This document shows positions 1 through 10,889 of a stretch of 64,000 nucleotides of DNA, one piece after another. Each line of letters begins with the position of its first letter. Position 1 is the first letter of the stretch. The stretch comes from Ectocarpus siliculosus (lineage: Eukaryota > Sar > Phaeophyceae > Ectocarpales > Ectocarpaceae): positions 310,001 to 374,000 of the forward strand of contig FN649729.1 in assembly GCA_000310025.1 (NCBI GenBank). Reading direction: 5' to 3'. A program made the translations under genes and the position numbers. The notes beneath the pieces were generated by a model that ran no database searches, was not told the DNA's origin, and worked only from the letters and a program-made list of their open reading frames with translations.

Positions 1-1171
1 GGTGTACTGCGCAACAACCCGGCGTAGAAAGAATGCTTCAGATCCCGCCTTTCGCTGAAATACTATGCTGCCGCACTTTCGAGTATGTACCAGGGCAAAT
101 ATGCAGAGGCGGAACCGCTCTATGAGCGGTGTCAAGCAATCGAGGAGAGCGTTTTAGGGCCTGAGCACCCGAGTTTGGCCAGGACGCTCAACAACCGGGC
201 GGGGCTGTTGTACGAGCAGGTGAGAGCCTTAAGATTTTCTGAATCGTTTCCTTCGGGGCAGGGACAGTGAAGGGGTTTAGAATAACACTCTGATGTGGTG
301 GATATGCCACTGTTCAACAATCGGGGGGCCGAATTGCTAAGGGCACAGGTGGGAACGGGTAGAGTTCCGCTTGAAAGTATTCGAGCGTTGCTATGTGGGT
401 GCTGCGAATAAACCGGCGTTGAAATAATGCTTCAGGTCCAGCCTTTTGCTGAATTACTTCTCTTCTGCCGCGCTTTTGAGCATGTGCAGGGCAAGTATGC
501 AGAGGCGGAGCCGGTCTATGAACGATGCCAGGCAATCGAGGAGAAGGTTTTAGGGTCTGAGCACCCGAGTTTGGCCACGACGCTCAACAACCGGGCGGGG
601 CTGTTGTACAAGCAGGTGAGGGCCTTTTCGATATTCCAGGAAGTGTTTCTGTGATATTCTTTGCAGTTTTGAGCTATCAACAACCGTGCGGTGGTGTTGG
701 AGAGTTGGAGAGTCAGCGCCGTTGGATTTTTTAGGACTATCGACCAGGGAGAGCGATGTTGGATTTAGAATGCTGGGAATGTCGTTGCTCAACAGCCGGG
801 TGGCCGGCGGGGTCGTTCAAGGTACGTGGTGTTTGCAATTTTTATTGAATGGTGCATTTCTCAACAACCGAGTGCTTGGAACATGCTTCCCCACAACTTT
901 GGATCCAGACAAACATGAGAAGCGTTTCTGCCGCTCTTTCGAGTATATGCCAGAGCAAAGTCACGTTCACATATACCTCATACGCACGGCATTGAATTTT
1001 GAAACCTCGCATCTCCAACATCCGCAGGGCGAGTACAAGGAGGCTGTTCCATTTCTGGAGAGGGCATCCTGTATCTTTCGAAAGAAGCTGGGGGAAAGTC
1101 ACCATTCCACGGTCGACACTCGGAACAGCCTGGAGCGTCTGCTAAAACTCGTTCGTGAACGAGAGGCTTAG
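1..1171 (+). CDS. 3' end of a kinesin-light-chain-type TPR protein gene (partial)
   Basis: Three exons are visible: 94-219, 490-615 and 1028-1171. The first two are exactly 126 nt, phase 0 at both ends, and each encodes one 42-residue TPR of the kinesin-light-chain type (GKYAEAEPLYERCQAIEE, then LGPEHPSLA, then LNNRAGLLYEQ). Each starts after a conserved CAG acceptor and ends with CAG followed by GTGAG. The last exon carries a diverged TPR (GEYKEAVPFLERA) and ends KLVREREA with TAG at 1169-1171. The 5' part lies left of the window, so an N-terminal NB-ARC domain, which such repeats accompany in brown-algal candidate immune receptors, cannot be confirmed. TPRs form helical scaffolds for protein binding. 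The locus may be a functional gene or a decaying family member; decayed TPR remnants occur between the exons. Confidence 0.82.
8..870 (+). repeat. Tandem exon-plus-intron duplication units of the TPR locus
   Basis: The segment preceding the first TPR exon (8-93) and the segment preceding the second (401-489) are homologous: both carry a NNPA or NKPA-like start, GCTTCAG, and a CTGCCGC-CTTT-GAG stretch just before the acceptor. The two exon starts are 396 bp apart, so the duplicated unit is exon plus intron. A third, decayed copy of the leader lies at about 868-960. Remnants of the 3' half of a TPR exon (an LNNR-like motif) occur near 301-340, 665-700, 785-823 and 850-880, two of them still followed by a GT donor. 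Confidence 0.75.
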
Positions 1172-2377
1172 TTAAAGTAGTTGTCTCGAAACATAGTGCA
1201 ACCCGAGATAGCCTAGTGCTCTTGGAAATACCTGTCTCGTGTTGCAGGTGTGACGGCGGTGAACACCGATCTACAAAATACTCTGCGTGCGAAGCTCGTC
1301 GTCGTTGCCAACACGATGAAGCTCCCAGGGCATTTTTTGGCGTCTTCCTGCACAGTACGTAGCCTCTATTTGTGCCGTGTAGCTCGGGTCGACGGCGATT
1401 GGATGAGGGGAAAACACTACCGGCGGTGCTGGTGGTGTCAAGCTTGGGCTATGTTTGGGTGTGACGCGCCGCCCAAAGTCCGGCCTCCTGTGCACTCTAC
1501 GCGTGCGTCTGGTATTCGAACTTTCGCAGTTCCTACCCGGATCGGGGAGATTGCTCACTATCAATTGCCGAAGAGACAAATAAACACGGACATTCAGGCT
1601 TGTTCACTGTCGTGCCCTTTTCAACACCAGACAAGGAAATGCAACACCAGGCAAGGGTTGACTTGTTCGGAACACCGTCACATCTTCTACCGTCTTTTCA
1701 TCGCCACAACGAAGGATACTGTACGAAGTCCCTCGGCTGCGTTTCTGTCATACATGAAGCAAGCAGCGCGTGACAAGGTGGTCATCGAAGCTGCCCACAA
1801 CTTACAATACAAAGCGTAGCGACTACAAAGGGTTTGGGCGGCTTACGCCGCCAGGCGTGACGAACCGATTCCACCATACATGTTTTACATATCGTTGAGA
1901 ATGGATCCGGTACGACTACGTTGGGGAAGACTCAACGATAGGCGATGGAAATTTAGATATCCATAGTGACCTCTCGATCGTCGCGTCGTAGGTGCCTCGC
2001 TACCCGCATCCCCCCCCGACCCTTCTCAGATTAAAGCGGTGGCCGCCTCCAGTTTCTTTGCATGTAACATATGCCAACCAACATTGGGTAAACTTATAAC
2101 GTTATACCACATGACGTGGTAAGGTAGTTCCAAAGTCTGCATACGCCCCCAGTAAGCTGCTTGGACCATGAAAATTGAATTGGGACAAACCAAGCAGACA
2201 CGAATATGACGACATGTTTCCGCACGAACAGAGTCGAGCGAACCCTGAATACCCTAGTACACGCAAAATATCATCGAGCGACAGTAGGAGGGTTAGGAGG
2301 GTCGATCCTCCTTCCACGCTGTGTTACAAATTCTTTCGGGTTTTTCTAGCAAACGTTTACCGACGTCCAACGGTGTG
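1172..2377. other. Interval between convergent TPR and TMEM17-like genes
   Basis: No gene is supported here. A 189-codon open frame at 1250-1819 (+) lacks family resemblance and probably lies in the 3' untranslated region of the TPR gene. The remainder should hold the 3' ends of two convergent transcripts. Confidence 0.5.
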
Positions 2378-3831
2378 CTACAAAAGCCGTGCGTGCTCCT
2401 CGCTCGCTGGCCGCAGAAGGTACTCTTCCTGCGCTACGCGGAAGAACTGCGCGGTCCTTTTGTTGATTATTGCCTTGATCCCATTGTAGCCAACAATTGT
2501 TTCGGATGCCTGGGCCGGACGGCAGACGGCGAGCGGGGGAAGGGAATTGGGGGTTTGAACCGCAAGGATACATGTATTGCTCACGTCTTCTACGGTTGAC
2601 GTGGAGAGCCGTTCACGTGTCTGTCTATAGCCAACTTCCAGTCAACTTCCAGTCGATCAGAGGATGGAACCGAAGCGGGGGGGGTTACGAATTATGGGGG
2701 CACGTACCATAAGGTAGACACGGACAACCTGGCAGACATGACACTTTGACAACTCACGAGATTGTGCTTCCCATAGCGACCAGTTGGGCAAATGCTCTGT
2801 GTGTCGTTCTCGTTGGCATGGATACTTCTCGTGCCCTTATTTTCCTCCTTGTCGTGCCAACAAGCTATACGCTGCCTGATCTACAGCAGCATCTGACAAT
2901 GTTCGTATGTGTCACCCAGCATGTTTCATCGTCCCGATCAACGCGTTGTGAACGTAGTGCAAACGTTTTGTCATCCCAAAAACAACAGGCCGTACGTTCA
3001 TGTTCACGCACGTGGGCACATGCGTTGAATCGATGACTCACCAAGAACGCGATGTGGATTGCTCCAAGAATCGGATCGACGGGAAATTGGTGCTCTTGGA
3101 AAAACGCCAAGAAGGCAAGGCAGAACATCTGTGGAAACACGGTCATCAACAGGAAGGCACACATGTGCGGTACCTGGCCAGAGAACAAGAGGAAGAATAG
3201 ACGTTTCTTCAAAACTAAGCAAAGGCGCTCCAGGGTGGTACCGGTGTCGGGAATGATGCCCAAAACCCGTCAGGCAACGAAGAAGACAATAACCAAAACT
3301 GACACGTTGTAGATATCTCGCCATGACACAGACCCATGAAATGGCGTAGCAGCCCATCATATCCACCAAACACGGGTGGGGCTCCTGGAGAGCTCAGCGT
3401 GCCGTCATATGGCCTGTGTACCACTACAGTAGTTGGGTGAGTATACACACGCCCCTACCGTAAGCCCCCATATGCCGGCAACGTTCGTACAAAGCACAAC
3501 TGGACGAACGTTGGCGATCTTCCTCACCATTTCTTTGATGTTTCCCTTATATCCAAAGTAAAATCGATGCACCTCCGCAATGGCCCAGCTAATAAAGATC
3601 GGTGCCAACACTGTTCGTTGAAGCTCCGACTCGAACCTGTAGTTGTAAAGCTGCGAGCACGGGAATGGTGGTAGGAAAATTTGTGAATGGAGCCACCGTT
3701 CCCGTCAAATCGTGATTTCCCCCCCAATGCACGCCCTGACTACACATGGGAAATATAAACCAAGCGATTGTCGGACAATTACGAAAGCCCGGCCGGGGGG
3801 AAACTCAGCGAGGCGGGATTTGGTGAAAAGC

Positions 3832-3864
<33 letters not shown>

Positions 3865-4936
3865 TTTGATTGTTGTTAACGGTCCCGACCTTTGCTCAGT
3901 AACATCCGTTCTGGTCTACACAACTGACGCGAACGCCTTCCGTGTACACAGGCGAACCACCTCCAGAATGGTACGCGTTGTAACAACTCTAAGGGAAATG
4001 TGGGATCGATGCCGGAGTCCACCGCCCCCATTCGACAGGCGAGGCCAACCGCAATAAACACAAACAAATCAAGACAGTAAACTCGCGTGTGTTTACCCTT
4101 TTCCTCCTACTTGTAGGTCGGGGTACATTCACCGCTACTGTGTACATAGACCTACAGTAGTACAGTCTCCAGGTAGAAGGATAGCATAGAAGATGACTTT
4201 GGCGGATCCCCCGTTGAGCCTGTTCACCAGAGATCGCGGCTTGATGATGTGTATCATATTTCAATCCCAGTTCTTCGCTCATGGGCGGAACAAGCAATCA
4301 AATACTCCGTGTTTTGTGCCATCCACTCTGGGTGCCAGTCTTTTACACCTTCCGGGATACGTTTAACGCACCACCTGGTTTATACAGGCACCAGGAGGTC
4401 TCGCCCTTTTCCCTCTCCTGGGATGCTTGCCTCCCGTTCTCGAATTCTAGCTGATAAACAACATCAACAACATGCCGCACAGGCAAACAGCAGGCCTCAC
4501 TAGAAGCACGCATCATGTACACACTTAGAAATACTACTTGCGCCGCTTTGGTAATCGATGTAGTAGTCTAGACTAGGGTGCACCTTCCAAAGGAAACAAC
4601 AGCCGCCGATGTACGCATGCACATAATGTACATAGGTAGAGCACGGACTGCACAAATAAATACCGTTCGTCCATACAATATCGGAGGACCACTTGGTAGC
4701 AGAACACCCACCTTCTCGATGACGAGCCCTCCTCCTAAGACGAAGTATATCAGCGAGAGTAGGCCGTTGTAGTAGATGAGGATCTGCAATGAAAGGCTCG
4801 AGCTTATCTCGCTTGCATACCTGCTGCGATCAGCGCTCGGATTCTCTCGGTACGTCACGCCTACATCGTGGTGGGTGGAGTCGGTTGCAGCGACTCTCAG
4901 CCTTTGATATCCTGCTCCTCCCCGGCGTCGGAACAT
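2378..4936 (-). CDS. TMEM17: TMEM17-like ciliary transition-zone membrane protein
   Basis: Four exons on the minus strand, 4936-4712, 3650-3528, 3173-3042 and 2509-2378, all join in phase 0 and encode 203 residues (human TMEM17 is about 198). Family landmarks occur in order: SSLSLQILIYYN before the first membrane segment (about 47-70; the family has SSLPLQM-LYFN), a second segment followed by RFYFGYKGNIKE (family RLYLGYxGNLQEK), VPHMCAFLL entering segment three, and a fourth segment around GAIHIAFL. The C-terminal exon (ASETIVGYNGIKAI to HARLL) ends at TAG. Donors are GTGGGT, GTGAGG and GTGAGT, with pyrimidine-rich acceptors. TMEM17 belongs to the MKS/tectonic module gating cilia; brown-algal zoids are flagellated. 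Start chosen at MFRRRGG (4936); an in-frame ATG at 5002 would add 22 residues. TMEM216 or TMEM80 relatives are the main alternative. Confidence 0.8.
3829..3863. repeat. CGT/CGC trinucleotide microsatellite
   Basis: About eleven tandem GTC-type triplets, partly interrupted by GCC, inside the first intron of the TMEM17-like gene. Confidence 0.9.
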
Positions 4937-5089
4937 CTTTTGAAGCGACCGCCGTACTGCTGCAAGGCAAGGCAAACCGCAATCTCTCTGGATCCAATCC
5001 AAGGACGTATGTATGTGCTCACGGGTTCAGTTCTCCTCTGGCTGTCGGTCGAGCTCTTGGAAATCGAATGGGTAGTCTTCCGTGTTTTT

Positions 5090-5336
5090 ATTTTTTTTTT
5101 ATTTTTTTTATTTTTTCTTAATATTTTCTTACTATAACACAATAAATCCATCTCTATCTACAGAAAAAAGTCTAAGATAGATTAGCAATGAATCCATAGC
5201 GTCAGCGAAGGGCTATCTGTGTGTCTACGATTTCCCGAACAGCACACAGCGACATCTCCCCTGTGGGTAACAGGCTCAACAAGGCAGTTTGGTATAGCCA
5301 TCTTGTCTATCTATCTGCATGTTATGTTGGGAAGTT
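5090..5336 (-). mobile_element. SINE-like dispersed repeat, copy 1
   Basis: Read on the minus strand, this about 210-bp sequence starts CTTCCCAACATAACAT, contains TGTTGAGCCTGTTACCC and GGGAAATCGTAGACA, and ends in a long A-rich tract (plus-strand T-run at 5090-5127). A second copy with the same order and an A-rich end lies at 7136-7357. The A-rich 3' tail and compact size suggest a retroposed short element. I could not recognise tRNA-type A and B boxes, so SINE is an inference. Confidence 0.55.
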
Positions 5337-7135
5337 ATAGACGGAAGATTTAGGGGAAATCGGTTTGTCGGGTGTGCTATTTATAGCACCCTTATGTGGT
5401 TGCGGAGCAAGCGCGTCTCGGGGTGTGTACTTGTTCGTCATCAAGTTATTTTCTGTGTGTGATGTATGAGGCACAAGGGCGGTTGTGTTTTTTTTTATCC
5501 TAAAAAAATTGAAAATTGAAAAATTGCCGTTACATTTTTGTAAATGTTCCAAAATGCGGGACCCCCTCGTGGCCCCACTTTTGGCCCACAACTGTCTTCG
5601 AGAGCAGCGAGGCGTGGCAGTTGGCCGTTTTGTTCGGAGCGCGGCGAAGGAGACCGACACGCGACAGGGTGCATTGTGCCTCTGCAGGCCTTGGGAACGG
5701 GTGGCTCACTCTAGCTCTCGATTCACAGGAGGCGCACGAGCAGTAGAGATCAATTTTGCGTCGCGCCACCGAACGCAATGGTGTCATCAGGCTGGAATTG
5801 CGCCGCATGGAGCAAGGGAGAGCAGGCGAAGGTGTTGCAGCTGGTCATCGTGTCGGTGAGCGAATACAGACTATGCATTTGGCCTGCCTGGGTCACCGTT
5901 ACCGGGCAAAAGGCGCCTTGAGACTGAGAACCCATATGTCAGTTTGGTGTGGTAACGAATCGAAGCATGTAAAATAACACAACGCCTGCGTGGTGCCTCT
6001 TCAAACGTGACCACCTCCCAACCTTTGGCTGACAACCAACTACCGCTGTTCATGCTGCCGTTTGTTGTCGTAGTGTGGAGGCAATCGTGAAGGAGGTCTT
6101 GTTGGTTGCACTCGTTATTGGTGTCCTTTCTCAGCCTGCCAACTACAGCATGCAAACTCAGCCGTTGGTATTAATGTCGTGTGCACGTGTGTGAGTCGGG
6201 GGTTGAACTTATGCCAACAACAGCAGCCGCAGTGGCATCGCCTGCGGGTGCGTGCATGGTGATGCACAGGGCAGTACCGGCATCTGTCTGTCTTCCCTTG
6301 CGATCCCCGACCCTCTTCGCCTGCATGCACGCATGGTGTTTTCCGTGTCCTGGTCGTGTTGCCCCCCTCCCATTTTGTGGTCTTGTCGAGAGACGCGCGT
6401 AAGGTACTGCTGTAATTGTGCGGTTACACATAGGAACGGAAGAATACACATGTTGTCAACTCTTCGCTCTGATCACGCATCCATAGCACCGTCCGTATTC
6501 CTTTGGCTCTGACGTACGCACCGTCCAAACTGGTGGCTGTTGGTACAGCAGTGCTAGTGGTCCCTGTATATGACCGGTGGAATGGTGTGACAAAGATGGA
6601 ATGTTCGTGTTGTCTCACGCTCTGATACATGGTCGGTGTACCGTCGGGCGCCGGGTACAAGCCCGGTACAAGGCCGGCCAAGTACCATCCCTCGTCACTG
6701 GTAAATGTGCTGCCTTTTATTGGACCTCCTGCATACCTGCTGTAATGCGATACAGCATGCAGCAAAAGATGGCTGGGAGCTACTTCTGTACAACCCAGCT
6801 ACATGTTGTGGTTTGTTCCTCGTGATCGGTTGGCGTTGGTGTTTGGGCCTGAACAGATCCAGCGACTCTGGCCTTGTCACCCTACAGCTACAGCAGTACG
6901 TAACAAATTCGACTATTGTACTCTTTGTTGGGTGTAGGGTTAAACTTCCCGGTAGTGACAGACAGTAGTAAACAACCACCTACCGTCGGACAAGATTGTG
7001 GAGGTTCTCATCCAGTAGTTGGTTGGATGCTGCTTGGGGAACCGTACAATATTCTTCTAACTTGGTCACCATGCAACAATAAAAATTCATGGCTGATCTA
7101 CGACGGACTCTTTATCTGTGGAGAAGGATTTGTGT
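5337..7135. other. Intergenic, no gene supported
   Basis: Short overlapping frames only, none with family resemblance or coherent splice sites. The stretch near 5490-5580 is an A/T-rich segment followed by a CCCC/GGGG-rich segment, which looks like part of a dispersed repeat, but no second copy was found in the window. Confidence 0.4.
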
Positions 7136-7357
7136 GGTCTTTTTTATGTATTTTTCTTAGTATCACACAACGAATCCATCTCTATCATAGAAAAGAGTCA
7201 GAGACAGATTAGCAATGAATTGATAGCGTCAGAAAAAGCTGCCTGTATGTCTACGATTTCCCAGACAGCATATAGGGACATCTCCCCTGCGGGTAACAGG
7301 CTCAACAAAACAGTTTGGTAGATGTCTTGTGCGTCTCATATATGTTATGTTGGGAAG
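7136..7357 (-). mobile_element. SINE-like dispersed repeat, copy 2
   Basis: Homologous over its full length to 5090-5336 in the same orientation, with scattered substitutions and a shorter A-rich tail. Shared blocks include the CTTCCCAACATAACAT head and the GATAGAGATGGAT segment before the tail. Confidence 0.55.
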
Positions 7358-7406
7358 GTGCTTTCGAAAGAAAAAAAAAACACGGCAGTAGCCCAAAATT
7401 CTGGGC

Positions 7407-7580
7407 CCCGAGAATCAAGAGGCACCGAGGCGCAACCATTTTGGTACATCAGTTGTTGTGGACCGTTGGGTGAAGATCCAGCTGACATAAATGCATAAAT
7501 GGGTGCACACGTTCACACCATGCGCAACACCCGAGCGCAACATGTCTTCTGTCCCTACACCAGCACCAGCTGATGATGAC
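7407..7580 (+). repeat. Inverted dispersed repeat, left copy
   Basis: Aligns with the reverse complement of 10690-10831. Shared blocks are AGAGGCACCGA, CCGTTGGGT-AAGATCCAG, CACCCGAGC or CCGAGCAACC, CTGTCCCTAC and TGATGACCA-CAAAAA. Both copies lie near units of the palindromic minisatellite, so they may be parts of the same larger element. Confidence 0.55.
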
Positions 7581-7734
7581 CAACAAAAATGCAAAAATGT
7601 TTTGAACCGATTCGTCTGCAGGAACAAACATTAGCCTAACCAATTCATAGCACATTTTCATCCGGTAGTATGTTTTCCGCTGCCAACAACCCAAATTGCT
7701 ACGAGGTACTTGTATTATATAATCGCCCAAGACT

Positions 7735-7812
7735 ACAACATTCTGAGCCAGTAGTTGGTTGGATTCAGCTACTTGTAGTTGATCAGGATTCGGACCCAGT
7801 AGTTGGTTTGCA
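7735..7812 (-). repeat. Palindromic minisatellite units, reverse orientation
   Basis: Two diverged units containing CCAACTACTGGCTCAGAAT when read on the minus strand. They match the plus-strand arrays at 8395-8458/9864-9947 and 10890-11245. A further partial unit (CCAGTAGTTGGTTGGAT) is at about 7011-7028. Confidence 0.6.
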
Positions 7813-8458
7813 AAACAAATACATACGACTAACATAGACTTTACAGCATCAGACATGTGTAGGTGTCGCGTTCGTGGAAAAAGATCGCGAAGATACAAGA
7901 TACACGGAGGGTTAAAGATCAACCTTTTCTCGAGACTCGCGCGCAAGTAGCCCGATGTGCTGGTGCACGGGGCATGCCGTTCCCCTACATGGGCTGTAAG
8001 GTCGGTCGCCGTACAAGTTGCAAAAGATACCACACCCCCTGGGCCGATTTCTAAGCTCAAATACCCAACGACCAAGAGGTTAAACAACACATTTTCGAAA
8101 ATCTATCGACGGGACGGTTCCAACACCGCCATGTTCGGCACTGTCGTTGTTCTTGCTGTAGCGCACCGCGCTTTATAAAAAATCGGTCCGGGGGGTGTGG
8201 CATCTTATGCAATCGATGGTATACTCCGCCCGAATCCCCCGTGGTTGGAACCTGTAAGAGTCACACCTTGAAGGTGCCCAGAAGCAACTTTAGAATATAA
8301 GCGGTTACCCGTTAGTCTTGGTGGCGATTGGACTACCAATATCTCCACACCCTGTACAACTACGACAGTTGATAGTTGTATTTGTCTGGCTACTGGCTCG
8401 GAAGCATGTGTGACTAGTTGATTCCAATCAACTGCTGGCTCAGAATCTTGGGCGACTA

Positions 8459-9863
8459 CAGTCGTGGTCCCGGTTTAGCGGTCCACAGCAGGGTCACGAA
8501 ATAATATAACCGCTATTCAGGACCTATTCAGGACATCGCCTCCAAACCTCTTACGCGGTTATGGACCGCTTAACCGGGGAAAAGCCCATTTTTGCCAAGC
8601 AAGAGCAGCGTCGAAAGCTCATAATCTTGATAGGGCCATGCATGTGTCTCATTGCAGCAGTCATACGAAGATGCAGGAGGACAACACAGCAAGTGCATTA
8701 ATATTCACGAAAGTACAAAGCTTGTGCTCCGTTCTGGAGTGTATGCCCTTCGTCAAGACTGGAAAATCGTTCGCGTCTGTAACGAACATGGGGCAAATTC
8801 GTGACAACGCAATGGCAACCAACCACGTGCTTGAGCATTTCATTTCTGCTATTTGTCGCGTGTATCGATCATGCCTAACCCAACATCTCTCATATATCTG
8901 CCTGGCGCGCTGGTTGAGCGGCGTGCGCTGCGAGGAACGCCATTTTTGCCTTGAGAAGATAGTGTGCTGCCTCGCTCACGCCATACGACTCCGCGCACTG
9001 ATCAAGGTGGCCAAAATCCGACGATAGCTCCGAGTATGGCGGTGGTGCCGTCACCCCCCTGCCGTTCACACCGTCAACTTCTGTCGTGCTACCTAGCTCT
9101 AGCTCTAGGTCGTCTTTGCAGGTGGTTGGCCCCTCCATGTACATACTGGACAACTTCTCAACGATCTCGTCATTCGCATCCTTCCAAAGCTTCGGCGATC
9201 CTTCCTTTCTGAGTGCCCTACCTTCTGGTCAAGAAGCTCCAAAACCTCAAGTATCTGGCCAACGTTGAGTCGCGTGCGGGGCTGTTGTGTACCTGCTGCG
9301 CGAGTTGGTTGTTTCCCCGCGCCTGTAGCTAGAAAGCCACCTTGCACCTCTTTGCGCGTGGGTGGATTTGAGACGCGAAGGGAACTCTACGCCTTCTTGA
9401 GTGCACACTGGTGGAAAATGCGGTGCATCTCGTTGCCATCTGGATTCTCCGCCTCTCCGCACATGCCGTGCATACGGCCACCACAGCCACACCTTTACAA
9501 TCGTGAGCGCCGCTTGGACTCAGTGCCGTATCTGGCAGCTTGCACTGTTCTCCATCTGCGCACCGCATGGTGTGTATGTGCCTCACTGCGGGCTCTGTAT
9601 TTTGAGCATCGACCACGCTACCTGGCTGACCAATGTCGCTGTGTGCTATGAGTGTGTGCAAGCGAAGCGCGCGCTGGGTGTCCGCAACAATTGAACCGAT
9701 AACTGCTATTGGTGACTGAATACATGCCCAAAAACGGCTATTGATGGCACGATTGGTTTAGCGGTTGACCGCTAAGCCAGCGTGCAGCCGTGTCACGAGA
9801 TGTTATAACCAGTATTCAGGGCATCCCGCTGCACAAGGAATCGCTACACCGGGACCACGACTG
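8459..9863 (-). mobile_element. pogo/Tigger-like (Tc1/mariner superfamily) DNA transposon, internally deleted
   Basis: The ends are perfect 16-bp inverted repeats, CAGTCGTGGTCCCGGT at 8459-8474 and its complement at 9848-9863, with similarity continuing a few bases inward. Both are flanked by TA (8457-8458 and 9864-9865), the target duplication of Tc1/mariner elements. Removing the element and one TA leaves GACTAGTTGATTCC, the normal minisatellite unit, so the empty site is visible next door. Subterminal copies of GTCACGA-AT-TTATAACC and GGTTTAGCGGT occur inside both ends. At 1.4 kb there is no room for a DDE catalytic domain, so the copy is non-autonomous; the minus strand still carries transposase-derived pieces. 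Confidence 0.82.
8890..9661 (-). pseudogene. Transposase-derived remnants: zinc finger and CENP-B/Psq-like helix-turn-helix
   Basis: On the minus strand a cysteine/histidine module reads CADGEQCK...HDCK, then, after a one-base frame change near 9500, CGGRMHGMCG and HQCALKKA ending at a TAG at 9387-9389. Such modules accompany transposases in stramenopiles, as far as I recall. A second piece follows with LNVGQILEVLELLDQKVGHS, matching the first helices of CENP-B/pogo-type DNA-binding domains, and then changes frame into a tail ending QPARQADI at about 8893. No DDE triad is present. The order suggests either two small genes or one broken N-terminal half. Confidence 0.6.
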
Positions 9864-9947
9864 TAGTTGATTCCAATCAACTACCGGCTCAGAATCTCGG
9901 GTGACTTGTTGGTAGTTGAACCCTTACCCAACTATTTGTTGGGGTTG

Positions 9948-10689
9948 TCGCCAGCGGATGACTACCGGATGTAAATGTTAACGCTGTGAATGGTAAAAGC
10001 AATGGTTAATCGTTGTCTGTCGGCCATGAACGTCAGGCCATGCAAAGTATGGGATGTTAGATGAAATGCAACGAGTGTGATCAGTGCACAAAAAACTATG
10101 CAACTTCGTTTTTGTGCTGTGCGTTGAAACACGTTATGTATGTATCCCGTCATGAGTTTCATGCGAAAGTATCAATGTATTCGGTTGTAAGTTGTGCGTC
10201 TCACGCTTCATCCCACGTCGAAACACCAACACAAAACACAGCAGTATCGGACCTCAGACATGAAATATGAAGGAATGGGAGAAGGAATGCCTCATTGATC
10301 TTCCAACTACTCCCAAAGAAACAAGAATTTCCCACGGTGGAATTTTGTCATTTATTGTTGCGAACCACAGCAAGAGCCAACAACCGAGCCGATCTACAAT
10401 AGCGTACGTTTCCCAAGCGCCACAATCAAACAAGTTTTCAGTTGAGGCCTGCTTGTCTAATCGCAAACGCGCTAAGACATTCAAGAATCCTGCGCTAGCA
10501 CCGGTACCGCCGGGAACTCGACTTCCACTGACTGCACATATTATGCGATACAGGAGAAGCATTTTGTATTCATATCTCTTTCGATTCACCCAACCTTAAT
10601 AAAGCAAGTCCGCACTGGTACGCATCTACATCCACTCCCAACCCGGCCCCGGCACCCTTCCGCGCCACCCCTTTCGTGACTTTAGTCGT
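9948..10689. other. Intergenic, no gene supported
   Basis: A 110-codon plus-strand frame and a 111-codon minus-strand frame overlap at 10254-10599. Neither shows a recognisable motif. Confidence 0.4.
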
Positions 10690-10831
10690 CCTTTCCCGTC
10701 TTTTTGCTGGTCATCACCAGAGTGGCGTAGGGACAGCTGGTATGGTTGCTCGGGTCTCGTGTGTGTGCGCAGGGTGTGTCCACTGGATCTTGACCCAACG
10801 GTTAAAGTTGTTTCGCTTCGGTGCCTCTTCG
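10690..10831 (-). repeat. Inverted dispersed repeat, right copy
   Basis: Reverse-complement partner of 7407-7580; ends about 60 bp before minisatellite array B. Confidence 0.55.
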
Positions 10832-10889
10832 TTCTCGGTGTATTTGTTTTTGTGTTTGTGCGGACTACCTTTTGCCAATCGAACACAGG

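Larger units (their letters stand above)
8395..9947 (+). repeat. Palindromic minisatellite array A, split by a transposon
   Basis: Units of about 42 bp with the palindromic core AGTTGATTCCAATCAACT followed by a CTGGCTCAGAATCT-like spacer occur at 8411-8458 and 9864-9905. The array ends in a second palindrome, TAGTTG-ACCCTTACCCAACTA, at about 9913-9938. The 1405-bp DNA transposon 8459-9863 interrupts one unit. Confidence 0.8.

Noticed and set aside
1250-1819. 189-codon plus-strand ORF
   Set aside because: It has no family resemblance and lies directly after the TPR stop codon, most likely in the 3' untranslated region.
2520-2580. Possible tRNA T-arm on the minus strand
   Set aside because: The stem does not pair and no cloverleaf can be formed.
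7449-8090. 213-codon minus-strand ORF
   Set aside because: It runs through the inverted repeat and reverse minisatellite units, and no motif or splice logic supports it.
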